A stretch of DNA of 25,484 bases, taken from the NCBI GenBank assembly GCA_000969725.1, contig JXSR01S073585.1; one strand, 5' to 3'. Positions 9,111-17,936 of the stretch are shown piece after piece. Origin of the DNA: Ophiothrix spiculata (lineage: Eukaryota; Echinodermata; Ophiuroidea; Amphilepidida; Ophiotrichidae). Numbering within the stretch: position 1 is the first letter of the stretch; each line of letters starts with the position of its first letter. The notes beneath the pieces were generated by a model, which worked only from the letters and a program-made list of their open reading frames with translations, was not told the DNA's origin and did no database searches. A program made the position numbers and the translations under genes.

Positions 9111-9153
9111 TGACCTCAAATGACCTTTGACCTTGGTATGTGACCTTTGACCT
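9111..9153 (-). promoter_or_regulatory. Half-site array (DR4 plus two DR1 motifs), unit 3
   Basis: Perfect TGACCT hexamers start at 9111, 9121, 9128, 9141 and 9148, with the same spacing as unit 2. All five are intact, making this the best preserved copy. Confidence 0.5.
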
Positions 9154-9334
9154 CACCCATAAATGCGGGTTCCCATGAAGCACCCATGACCCAAGTTTGG
9201 TTGAAATCTATCGAAGTATGCAGAAATTAGAGGCAAATAACAACCCTTTTCACAACAACAACACCGACGCAGACATCCACTACTAGGCCATAATCCCCTT
9301 CTACTTTTCAAGCCAGGGGGAGAGCTCATTTTCA

Positions 9335-11139
9335 TGGCAATATTACCTTGGCATGAAACATATTAGCACCTTTTTTACGCACATAAATGTCACATAATCG
9401 GTATGTACAAATAGCAAATATTAATCAAAATGTTTCTTGGAAATTTTATGCATGAATCAACAATGGAAAGGCTATAAACAATGTAACACCTAATTATAGA
9501 AAGAGCTCTTAAAGTTTAAGGAACTAATTTTCAATGATATCTGATTTTTGCAACACAATGAGAGGTCTAAAAGGTTGTATCTAATTTCAATTTCCAAAGT
9601 TCAATGACCTTCTTAAAAAATAAATAAATGAAAATAAAAAATAAAACATCAAAAGATGCAGATGTTGTGATTCCATTAGCTTCATAAGTGATGTAAGTGA
9701 TGTTGTACATGGAGAGCAATAAGCATAGCACAAAAGCAAGGCTAGGTAAAAATGTTCCCATACTACAAAAATAGTTGAAACATTGCACACTTAGTCATTA
9801 CAATTATTGTTGAATTTATTAATTATAATCATTTTGTTTGTTCCAAATGTGCATAAATAATTTAAACAACATTTTTGGGATGGAATAAAATCTATAAAAT
9901 TCCATGCTGGTTACGTTTAAGTCTGGGACAAAATAAGCACATTTCAACAATCTCAAGAAAAAAAATGAGGGAACACTGTAAAAAGAATATGTTTCTAAAA
10001 ATGGAGCTAAATTTTCACAGTAATCGACAGCTTCCAATGTTGCTAAATAAGAAATGATTCATTGAGTAACTTCGTTTCTTCAAATTTCAATCCATTTTCT
10101 GTTACATAGATTTTTTCCTTCACTTCTTTCGCCCCCCTGCAAAATTGTCTTGCCCATGCTCGTCCCCTCAAATGAAAATTCTGGTTATATAAATGCCACT
10201 GTCAGCCAATTACTTTTGCAGTGTACATTTTATCCAATAACAGCCTCCCTCATATAATTCTACATGAAAACACCAATTTTTTCATTGGAAATACACAAAA
10301 CTATCTTGCTAGACTTTAACCTAGATATTTCTCATCCTACCAAATAATACAGCAAGTAGCTTGGGGCTTATCATGATCACAAACCATTTTCTCACAAAGA
10401 AAATCATGTAGTTAAACACAAGTAACCAGGAGGTATTTGAAGAAAACACGCTGTGATTTTCTGTCAAACCTAACCACTTTCAGACTGCCCCTGCAGGCCT
10501 TACAAAGCTCCATATTTTACAGGTATGTGAATGGTAATTAGCACATTTTACAGGAAATTAAAAATGGTTCAAAATAGGCTGATTTTCAGGAATTCTTGCC
10601 AACTTTGACAAATATTTTGCAGGAATTCCTGTAAAATCAGGATGATTCTCATGTCTGATTTTACCAGTTATGCATCTGTCAGTGTTTTCTCTGGTCCCAA
10701 AGGACCTAGATACTAGTTGGGAACTCAGCCATTCTCATTCCTTCCCAGCTGACAAATTCTTAGCCAATATCTACTGACTTTCTCACAGGACAGGGCATCT
10801 TCAAGTGCAGATTCCCTAACAAGGTTTCGCCCAAATTACCATGAGATATCTTTCTCTACACCTCAGCTTAATTCCCAGCCCAAAAGATCACATCTAGCCA
10901 CAGCAAAAACCCTGCAAATGTCTCCAGAAAAAAAAGGATGCCTACACTTCATAACTCTTATGCACTTTCACAACGAGTATAATCTCTAGTGCCATGTAAC
11001 AAGTGCCACGTACCAGAGAAAAAACCAAAAGGTTGCAATATATTTCACTCTCTTTAAAAATCCACTGCAAAAATTACTCCTGACGTTTAGCCAGATCTAA
11101 CGTTGCATAGTGTGTGGTACATCATGTATTTGGTGTTTT
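9335..11139. other. Unassigned AT-rich DNA
   Basis: No gene is visible. Overlapping short frames at 9567-9790 (minus) and 9819-10057 show no domains. A weak inverted pair, GATTTTCAGGAATT at 10580-10594 and AATTCCTGTAAAATC at 10624-10638, lies among repeated ATTTTACAGG motifs. The stretch CTTTCGCCCCCCTGC near 10128 may be a remnant of a dispersed repeat. Confidence 0.45.
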
Positions 11140-11154
11140 AACTTTGAGCAGAAG
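11140..11154. repeat. Left copy of probable Penelope target-site duplication
   Basis: AACTTTGAGC followed by AGAAG. It matches 13019-13034 except for one inserted T there. The last three bases overlap the start of the inverted arm, so the exact boundary is ambiguous. Confidence 0.6.
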
Positions 11155-11333
11155 AAAATTGTGTTAAATCTGTTCTACTGGATATCACTTACTTCTATGA
11201 AACGGCAACGTTTCACGCCCGATCCTGGGCGCATCCTCAAGCCGAATGGTGATGTTCCGGCGATTGGTCTGTGACCCGAGACCGGGTCACGGAGCTATCC
11301 AAGTGTTTCGGGATTTTCTTGATCGCTGAATTG
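11152..11333. repeat. Left 182-bp inverted terminal repeat (pseudo-LTR) of the Penelope-like element
   Basis: It matches the reverse complement of 12814-12995 over 182 bases without indels; the two mismatches lie near 11210 and 11305. On the minus strand it encodes the last about 31 residues of the element's protein (NSAIKKIPK ... EHHHSA, stop), then the 3' untranslated end with the hammerhead-like fold. It contains the internal palindrome GTGACCCGAGACCGGGTCAC. Confidence 0.9.
11199..11240 (-). ncRNA. Hammerhead ribozyme-like fold in the left arm (degenerate core)
   Basis: On the minus strand the order is TTGAGGA, a six-pair stem (GCGCCC with GGGCGT, the outermost pair G-U, loop AGGATC), GAAA, then C-GTTGCC-GTTTC. 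This is the CUGANGA / stem II / GAAA layout of the type I hammerheads described in Penelope-like elements. The first core base is U where C is expected, so self-cleavage is doubtful. The stop codon of the element's reading frame (TGA, 11237-11239) lies inside the core. Confidence 0.4.
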
Positions 11334-12799
11334 AAAGTTCCAGAAAGATTGTGACGTAGGCCTCCCCCTCTGTTCAATGATGGTTCCTCACGTTTAACGT
11401 ACACTGCCTCTTTCACTCCTCTTTCAAACCATCTAGACTCCCTGTCTAATATGACCACATCCTTATTGTCAAAGGAGTGGTTAGTGTCACGCAAATGGGA
11501 AAACACAGCAGAGTCACCGCAGCCAGATGAACTTGCACGNNNNNNNNNNNNNNNNNNNNNNNNNNNNNNNNNNNNNNNNNNNNNNNNNNNNNNNNNNNNN
11601 NNNNNNNNNNNNNNNNNNNNNNNNNNNNNNNNNNNNNNNNNNNNNNNNNNNNNNNNNNNNNNNNNNNNNNNNNNNNNNNNNNNNNNNNNNNNNNNNNNNN
11701 NNNNNNNNNNNNNNNNNNNNNNNNNNNNNNNNNNNNNNNNNNNNNNNNNNNNNNNNNNNNNNNNNNNNNNNNNNNNNNNNNNNNNNNNNNNNNNNNNNNN
11801 NNNNNNNNNNNNNNNNNNNNNNNNNNNNNNNNNNNNNNNNNNNNNNNNNNNNNNNNNNNNNNNNNNNNNNNNNNNNNNNNNNNNNNNNNNNNNNNNNNNN
11901 NNNNNNNNNNNNNNNNNNNNNNNNNNNNNNNNNNNNNNNNNNNNNNNNNNNNNNNNNNNNNNNNNNNNNNNNNNNNNNNNNNNNNNNNNNNNNNNNNNNN
12001 NNNNNNNNNNNNNNNNNNNNNNNNNNNNNNNNNNNNNNNNNNNNNNNNNNNNNNNNNNNNNNNNNNNNNNNNNNNNNNNNNNNNNNNNNNNNNNNNNNNN
12101 NNNNNNNNNNNNNNNNNNNNNNNNNNNNNNNNNNNNNNNNNNNNNNNNNNNNNNNNNNNNNNNNNNNNNNNNNNNNNNNNNNNNNNNNNNNNNNNNNNNN
12201 NNNNNNNNNNNNNNNNNNNNNNNNNNNNNNNNNNNNNNNNNNNNNNNNNNNNNNNNNNNNNNNNNNNNNNNNNNNNNNNNNNNNNNNNNNNNNNNNNNNN
12301 NNNNNNNNNNNNNNNNNNNNNNNNNNNNNNNNNNNNNNNNNNNNNNNNNNNNNNNNNNNNNNNNNNNNNNNNNNNNNNNNNNNNNNNNNNNNNNNNNNNN
12401 NNNNNNNNNNNNNNNNNNNNNNNNNNNNNNNNNNNNNNNNNNNNNNNNNNNNNNNNNNNNNNNNNNNNNNNNNNNNNNNNNNNNNNNNNNNNNNNNNNNN
12501 NNNNNNNNNNNNNNNNNNNNNNNNNNNNNAATGTCCTTGATCTTGTTGACAAAGTCCTGGGAATTTTGAATGTGATGTTCTGACTTCCCTACTAGCGGTC
12601 CGATAATTTCTGCGAGGTGTTTAGCAACATTATACGTGACAGAATCACAACTACTCACGATTGGCCGCAATGGTGCATTATCCTTATGAATTTTCGGAAG
12701 TCTGTAGAATTTAGGAACTGTATCACCCGGATATAATTTATGATACAATATACGGTCGATAGCTTCTGATTTCTCAAGATCTTGGAGACAGTCTATCAC
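11237..12799 (-). CDS. Penelope-like reverse transcriptase / GIY-YIG endonuclease, 5'-truncated, interrupted by gap
   Basis: The protein would reverse-transcribe the element's RNA at a nick made by its own C-terminal endonuclease. The visible N-terminal part contains KFYRLPKIHK and PLRPIVSS, the typical start of the Penelope RT domain, followed by NSQDFVNKIKDI. The visible C-terminal part (HLRDTNHSFDNKDVVIL, ESRWFERGVKEAVYVK, LNRGGG) matches the end of a GIY-YIG domain, including the EA and NR residues. The RT palm with its active-site Asp residues, and the GIY-YIG motif itself, fall in the 990-N gap. The frame is open and in phase across the gap as sized (330 codons). The 5' part is missing: an in-frame TGA lies at the junction with the inverted arm just upstream, and the listed start is a GTG. 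It is a truncated, probably dead copy. The right-arm junction, not a natural start, defines its N-terminus. Confidence 0.85.
   Translation of the reverse strand: MIDCLQDLEKSEAIDRILYHKLYPGDTVPKFYRLPKIHKDNAPLRPIVSSCDSVTYNVAKHLAEIIGPLVGKSEHHIQNSQDFVNKIKDIXXXXXXXXXXXXXXXXXXXXXXXXXXXXXXXXXXXXXXXXXXXXXXXXXXXXXXXXXXXXXXXXXXXXXXXXXXXXXXXXXXXXXXXXXXXXXXXXXXXXXXXXXXXXXXXXXXXXXXXXXXXXXXXXXXXXXXXXXXXXXXXXXXXXXXXXXXXXXXXXXXXXXXXXXXXXXXXXXXXXXXXXXXXXXXXXXXXXXXXXXXXXXXXXXXXXXXXXXXXXXXXXXXXXXXXXXXXXXXXXXXXXXXXXXXXXXXXXXXXXXXXXXXXXXXXXXXXXXXXXXXXXXXXXXXXXXXXXXXXXXXXXXXXXXXXXXXXXXXXXXXXXXXXXXXRASSSGCGDSAVFSHLRDTNHSFDNKDVVILDRESRWFERGVKEAVYVKREEPSLNRGGGLRHNLSGTFNSAIKKIPKHLDSSVTRSRVTDQSPEHHHSA
11540..12529. other. 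Assembly gap (990 N)
   Basis: A run of 990 unknown bases interrupts the Penelope-like element. Its size may be estimated. Frames that cross it on either strand are meaningless unless supported at both ends, as only the minus-strand RT/endonuclease frame is. Confidence 0.98.
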
Positions 12800-12813
12800 T
12801 TTCTTTTTGTAAC

Positions 12814-12995
12814 CAATTCAGCGATCAAGAAAATCCCGAAACGCTTGGATAGCTCCGTGACCCGGTCTCGGGTCACAGACCAATCGCCGGAACATCACCA
12901 TTCGGCTTGAGGATGCGCCCAGGATCGGGCGTGAAACTTTGCCGTTTCATAGAAGTAAGTGATATCCAGTAGAACAGATTTAACACAATTTTCTT
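12814..12995. repeat. Right 182-bp inverted terminal repeat (pseudo-LTR) of the Penelope-like element
   Basis: On the plus strand it encodes the same C-terminal tail (NSAIKKIPKRLDSS ... EHHHSA, stop at 12908-12910) and the same 3' region as the left arm reads on the minus strand. It joins the truncated RT frame directly at its inner edge (CCAATTCAGCG, about 12813). It is 180/182 identical to the left arm. Confidence 0.9.
12907..12948 (+). ncRNA. Hammerhead ribozyme-like fold in the right arm (degenerate core)
   Basis: TTGAGGA is at 12907-12913, stem II is 12915-12920 with 12927-12932, and GAAA is at 12933-12936. It differs from the left arm by G to T right after GAAAC (GAAACTTTG here, GAAACGTTG there). 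The first core base is again U instead of C. It is probably a relic of the ribozyme in the active family. Confidence 0.38.
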
Positions 12996-13034
12996 ATGTT
13001 ATCACCTGGATGATTGACAACTTTGAGCTAGAAG

Positions 13035-14652
13035 GCAAGAATGGGAGAGTCAATAGTGAATGTAATGTCACACTGGTTGTGTCCCTGTCCTGTCCTTCCA
13101 GCAATAGTCACCAGATGTTGATAACTTGATTGTGGTAATTGTTACCAAAGTTAGCCATCCCTCCTGCTGAGCCTGCCTTCATACATATATGCAGAGGCAA
13201 GTTATTATACACATTATTGATGCTTAAAATATAGATGTTTGTTTTACAAAAAAATAATTGTCATAGATTTTTAATGGTTCCAAATATCAACTTCAAACTT
13301 CAAGTGTATCAACCTGAGTATCTTTCCTTTATCTGTTTTCTGTATCTATTTCGCATAAAACAGTTCACAAAGTTTGCATATAGTAATGCATCTCACAAGA
13401 CGTCGAACACAATTTGTACTTCTTAAAATGATTGATATTAAAAACTCCTTAAATCTTTTATTAAAAAATGCATCGAAACCCAAATTTCACCAAATAATAA
13501 GAGCAAACAATCTTTCAAAAAACGAGCCATTCAAGCACATGACCATAGAATGTTGGTAACATTCTGAATGAACTTATGATTCAAAAATATCATTTCCCAG
13601 GGGGTGATACCTCAGTGACCTATTGGGTCCTAACGTTTGTCATGCCCCATTTGAACCATCCCTGAAGCATTACATGAACTTGTCTACATGAATCTCTTTG
13701 TCCTACATGACAAGCTCAATACTATCAGGCTACCATATCTGACAAAATTAAGAGAATGTATGACAATCTTTGGGTTGATCTTATTGCCCTTGGTATTACT
13801 AAATTTCAGTTCTAATGGATATTAAGCTATACTTACTTAGTCTTCAATTAAATATTTCCTGACTTAAACATTGAAACCTCTTTAACATGAAATGTGTCTA
13901 GTGAAAGGCTTATATCAGTGTAGCGAGGGAACAAGGAGGGGCAAGCTACCCTGGGTGGCAACCTCCTATATCTATTTGGATCAACAATAAATGCAGTGGG
14001 GTACCAAGTGAGAAACAGCTGAAATGAGCAACTTTACCCCCTTGTCACCCCCCCCCCCCCCAATGAATGTTATTAACTTTCAGTTGAAACTAACAAATCT
14101 GGACACCAGACACACTCCATATTCCATTTATATACCATGTGACCTAAAAGCCAGTTTGAAGTATCAGGACTTTGTGCTATCAGGTGTCCAAAACCATGTC
14201 TACAGACACATATTCAAAATTTGTTGTGCAAAAACATTATTCAAGAAGCATTAATCCTACTGTCTGGCAATACAGGCCAACTTTATCCAAAGTTTGAGAA
14301 GCAGATGGCCATTTCATGCTCAATGATCACAATGAATTAATCTCCATAAATTCGGCAATTCTGCTTAGTTCCATTGGCAAGCAAATATTTCTTTGGCAAA
14401 CATGTTGCTAAAACTTCTCTAAAAGCAATTATATTATGTCCATCTAAAAGACTTGAAGCATAAACCTCTTGTACAAACTTATTTAAGTAATTGCAAAGAA
14501 TACATCATACATTTATCACTGTTTCAGAATTTATGAGTTCCCTCTCGAGACCGTACTGACTGACGTTAGTTGACCACTGGAACGGACATGAGAAAAACAA
14601 ACAGCTGATCAAAGATATTTCTTATACGTAAGAAACACATTAAATGCACCGT
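13035..14652. other. Unassigned DNA with a C14 homopolymer
   Basis: No gene is visible. Short frames at 13235-13559 and 14024-14254 show no domain. A run of 14 C lies at 14048-14061. The moderately G-rich stretch 13918-13970 (GCGAGGGAACAAGGAGGGGC) may be a repeat remnant. Confidence 0.45.
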
Positions 14653-14656
14653 ATAA

Positions 14657-15023
14657 CCCTCGTCTTCCTGAGCCCTTTTTATAACACGTCTTCCTGAGAG
14701 GGGGGGGGGGGGCTAATTTTTGCTAATAAATGAAGGAATCAACAATTCTAACATGTCCTGTAAGTTTTAAGTCCATAGCATGCAGATATTTTTCAAAATG
14801 GTGATTTAAAATTTTTCGAGATGGCAACCACTACCCGCCGACTTTGACGGCCTACCATAACCTTACCTTACGTGGTACCCCAATTTTTTCCCGTCAAAAT
14901 GACTGCAAAGGATGTAAAAACAATTACCTAAATGCTCAGGTTCACTTTGTTTTGCGTTTTGGTGCAATCGGCAATCATCCGTTAGGGGTGGGTGGGTGGT
15001 AACACCCCTCAGGAAGACGAGGG
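14657..15023. mobile_element. TTAA-type (piggyBac-like) MITE
   Basis: The ends are CCCTCGTCTTCCTGAG on the left and its perfect reverse complement CTCAGGAAGACGAGGG on the right, 367 bp in all. The right flank is TTAA (15024-15027). The left flank is ATAA (14653-14656), one base away, which fits a TTAA target duplication with a later mutation. CCC-starting ends with TTAA targets are typical of piggyBac and related elements. A subterminal copy CGTCTTCCTGAG lies at 14687-14698, followed by a run of 13 G (14700-14712). There is no coding capacity, so it depends on a transposase elsewhere. Confidence 0.75.
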
Positions 15024-15027
15024 TTAA

Positions 15028-17484
15028 CACACTTAATTTGAAGACACCTCATACAGAAGCAATTGTCCATGCAATTTCTAATGATAACAAAAAACGAAAA
15101 ATAAATTTTGATCCTCAAATTTAAAATTATTTCACTCTTGTACAATTATCAATTCATATTCAAATTTATACAATTGTCAATTCATATTCAAATTTATCAC
15201 ATATCACAAGTCAAGATAGCTCACATGACCCTTTGGTATTTCCATCCTATCCCTTCTCCTCTTAACTCTAATCCTATGAAAGTCTAATCAATGTAATCAT
15301 ATGAAACATAATCCCTTATCTGATCTTTGTAAACTTGAGATATGAAATACCAGGACTGGAATTGAACCATTAATTAACAACCTACTTTGAAACAGCTTCA
15401 ATAACTATCCGAGTGCTAATTGATGATCTTTTTAACAGCAACTTTGAGTTCAAGTTATCGGTCAACTACGATACAAATAACCGTACTAAACTATTACAGG
15501 TAACTGACCGCAAAGGATGGCCAGTAGACTGTGTCTTCTTTAGCTGTGATTAATCAAATATATAATAATGTTTATGGTTGTGAATGGTCCCTATCTGCTA
15601 TTAGCTCGTTACTCTGTCGCTGAAAGTGATATAAACATGGCAACGTCCACGCCATGGTTTTACATCCACACCAAGGCTTTACATCATCAAGTATTCAAGA
15701 CGGAGAGGTTAACAAATCGGTATTTAACATCAAGTGACTTTTATAAATGGATTGGCTGAATGGCAATTTGATGAATTAATGTTTTCATTGTAAATTCTTT
15801 CAGTCTGGACTGAATAATTCATTAAAGTTTGCAAGTATAATATTATTCCTAACATTTCATATCAATGATATCTATACTGATTAAAAAATCATAAAAATAC
15901 AACATCCATTCTGCTCTATTTTTTCCTCTTTGGATATACTTTGATTTTAGCCGCTACAAAGACGCTAACCAGATGCTAGCAAGTTGAACATTTTAAACTT
16001 TAGTCGTGTCTTGTAAGTATACCATGAGCATCATGCTACCTTTTCTTAAAATAATTGATTTTTCAAGCAAATACTAAAAAATCAAGTCAGTACATGCAAG
16101 AAATAATTGATACGTACAATCACCCTCTGTAAAATTCTTAATATGAAAGGAAACACAAAGACTAATTGTCACAGGTAAAATACTAGTCTGTTCAATTTCC
16201 TTTAGTAGGATTGATGACTCTAGTAAATTAGTTGAAACTTCACTGGACAAAACTAATGATACTATTGAGTATTGTCAGGTCAAAATACACTTAACAGAAA
16301 GCAAAGAAATCTATTCCTACTTCAAAAGTGTTCATCAATCACAGTGTCATTAGTGTCTCTACTTTTAGTTCTGTCAATATGAAGAAAAATATATGCATGA
16401 AACAACAACACCATCAATATCCAAAATGACATCTTTTCAAGTGAGATTTCTATCAAATGGTCGTTTGGAACTATGAAACTTCTTTTGTTCATTCTATGAG
16501 GAGAAACAATTCAATTTTCTTTGATTAATTGGTAACAAGTTTCAATCAAATGTTTGAAATTTGATATGACATCACATTACCCACCACACTGCTGAATTTT
16601 CAAGTTTATCTTACAATTTTTTTTTGAGAGGTCACCTATATTTATAATTAAGAGAATCACAAACCTTTCACCATAACAGGGTAACAAAGCAGATAATTTG
16701 TTTTCATTCATTTATAACTTTACTTTACTCTTGACTAATTGTTGATTGCAATAATTATATTTATAAACTGTTTAGTCAATTGATAATTACAACCATGTGG
16801 TCAGAGGACAAAATACCTATGCAAATATCATCTAGTCCACTTCAAAAACATTTTGCCTCCAACATATTTTAGACATTGGCATGAAATGATCCAGCAGACA
16901 GCCATATCCATCACTGTCACTTTAGCAAGCTGTTTATAATAAGTCTATTGGTTACCAGTCCAAAAAAATCTCACTTTTCTATAATGATGCCACAAAGAGA
17001 ACCTGCCAGGCCTAATTTATTCCCTAATAATAACCTGCTCTTCCATGTCTTACCCCAGCTGAAGGCCTTCAATTTAAATTGGCCTTTGACAAAGTAATAT
17101 TGATATTTTGCCTTAAACTAAGGTAATGATATTGTGGCCAAAGTTGTTTACAACATTGAATTTTAGGATGGTGCATAACTGATTAATACCATATTTTACA
17201 ATACACGAATATATAGGACCTATGACTTGAAGATCTCTGGTTAAAACAATGGACCTGAAATTACCATTATACTAAGGGGTGCAGTCCTAAAGTAAAATAA
17301 CTTCATTTTAGTCACTGAAGGCCCATAGTTGTAATCTAGAGACATGAAAAAAAACCTCATGTGATCGGGTTTAACTCAATCAACTCATGCGGTATATAAA
17401 ATCTTTTATACCATGATACTTGTTCATCTGAAATCAAATGATTCACTGATGAATGTAATCAAACATCAAAGTTACTCAAGAGAG
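15028..17484. other. Unassigned AT-rich DNA
   Basis: No gene or transposon ends are recognised. The 63-codon frame 15568-15759 has no domain I know. A perfect-length 28-bp tandem duplication lies at 15141-15196. Confidence 0.45.
15141..15196. repeat. Two-copy 28-bp tandem repeat
   Basis: TACAATTRTCAATTCATATT and the following eight bases are repeated twice (15141-15168 and 15169-15196) with a single A/G difference. Confidence 0.9.
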
Positions 17485-17489
17485 TAATA

Positions 17490-17931
17490 CCCCGTTCAGA
17501 CACACTAAAAAGTCATCTTAAGTTGATATCGAGTTCATTTTTAATTTCAAACACGACTTCGGATTAGCGAAAAGTAACTCGACTTACGACTGTTCACACA
17601 TGCGCTACGATTTTGAAGTCGAATTGAAATGAACTTAACTTGTTCCAGGTCAACGCGCTGTAGAAGTAAACACGAATTCAACTCGACTTACGACGACAAC
17701 TGTTCACATGTAAAAAAAGTCATCGTTTGTCGTCGTTAATCGAGTTACATCAAATTACTAACGCGACTTAACTTGCTTTTTAGCGAGTTGAAAACTCGAT
17801 GTAAGACGTCTTTTTGAAAGACGACTTAAATCGACTTGAACTGTTCACACACAAGTAAATTTTGAACTCGATATAACTGGAATATGACTAAAGACGACTA
17901 AAGACGACTTTTAGGCTCTCTCTGAACGGGG
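17490..17931. mobile_element. MITE with CCCCGTTCAGA ends and TAATA duplications
   Basis: The ends are CCCCGTTCAGA and TCTGAACGGGG, flanked by TAATA on both sides (17485-17489 and 17932-17936), giving a 442-bp element. The interior is made of short degenerate motifs (CGACTTA, TAAGTCG, AACTCGA, CGAGTT) in both orientations. An end-like TGTTCACA recurs three times (17591, 17701, 17842), each time downstream of a CGACTT motif. There is no coding capacity. Because TA also borders both ends, a 2-bp TA duplication cannot be excluded, so I leave the superfamily open. Confidence 0.75.
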
Positions 17932-17936
17932 TAATA

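Larger units (their letters stand above)
7784..9330 (+). repeat. Tandem repeat of about 150 bp rich in TGACCT half-sites, split by a mariner element
   Basis: There are three related units. Unit 1 is 7801-7858 plus 8880-8974 (about 153 bp after removing the insertion). Unit 2 is 8975-9119 (145 bp). Unit 3 starts at 9120 and diverges after about 70 bp into a non-repeated tail to about 9330. Shared blocks are ATGACCTTTGACC, GTGACCTTTGACCTCA, CATATNAGGNTTCTTATA, AAGTTTGGTT and TCAAATTAGG. The tail (AAATCTATCGAAGTATGCAG ... CCAGGGGGAGA) resembles the end of an abundant dispersed repeat in marine invertebrate genomes, which is recollection and not a search result. No coding capacity. Confidence 0.8.
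11140..13034 (-). mobile_element. Penelope-like retroelement (GIY-YIG type), 5'-truncated, with inverted terminal repeats
   Basis: The core is a minus-strand reverse transcriptase/GIY-YIG frame. It is bounded by 182-bp inverted repeats (11152-11333 and 12814-12995) that differ at only two positions. AACTTTGAGC occurs just outside the left arm (11140-11149) and 23 bases beyond the right arm (13019-13028). Each is followed by AGAAG (left) or TAGAAG (right), a likely target duplication of 15-16 bp. The 23-base right extension fits the short tail known at one end of Penelope elements. Both arms carry the 3' end of the element pointing outward, so the structure is head-to-head: one longer truncated copy plus an inverted tail fragment. 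An assembly gap occupies 11540-12529. Confidence 0.88.

Noticed and set aside
7801..9153. CRISPR-like array from regularly repeated TGACCTTTGACC
   Set aside because: The units are homologous along nearly their whole length, so there are no unique spacers, and the context is an animal genome.
9153..9335. 60-codon minus frame
   Set aside because: It lies in the tail of the TGACCT-rich repeat and has low-complexity Cys and Arg runs; no domain.
11446..12569. Long frames of 337-372 codons on both strands across 11446-12569
   Set aside because: They consist almost wholly of unknown residues from the N run. The few real residues at each end show no domain, unlike the minus-strand RT/endonuclease frame.
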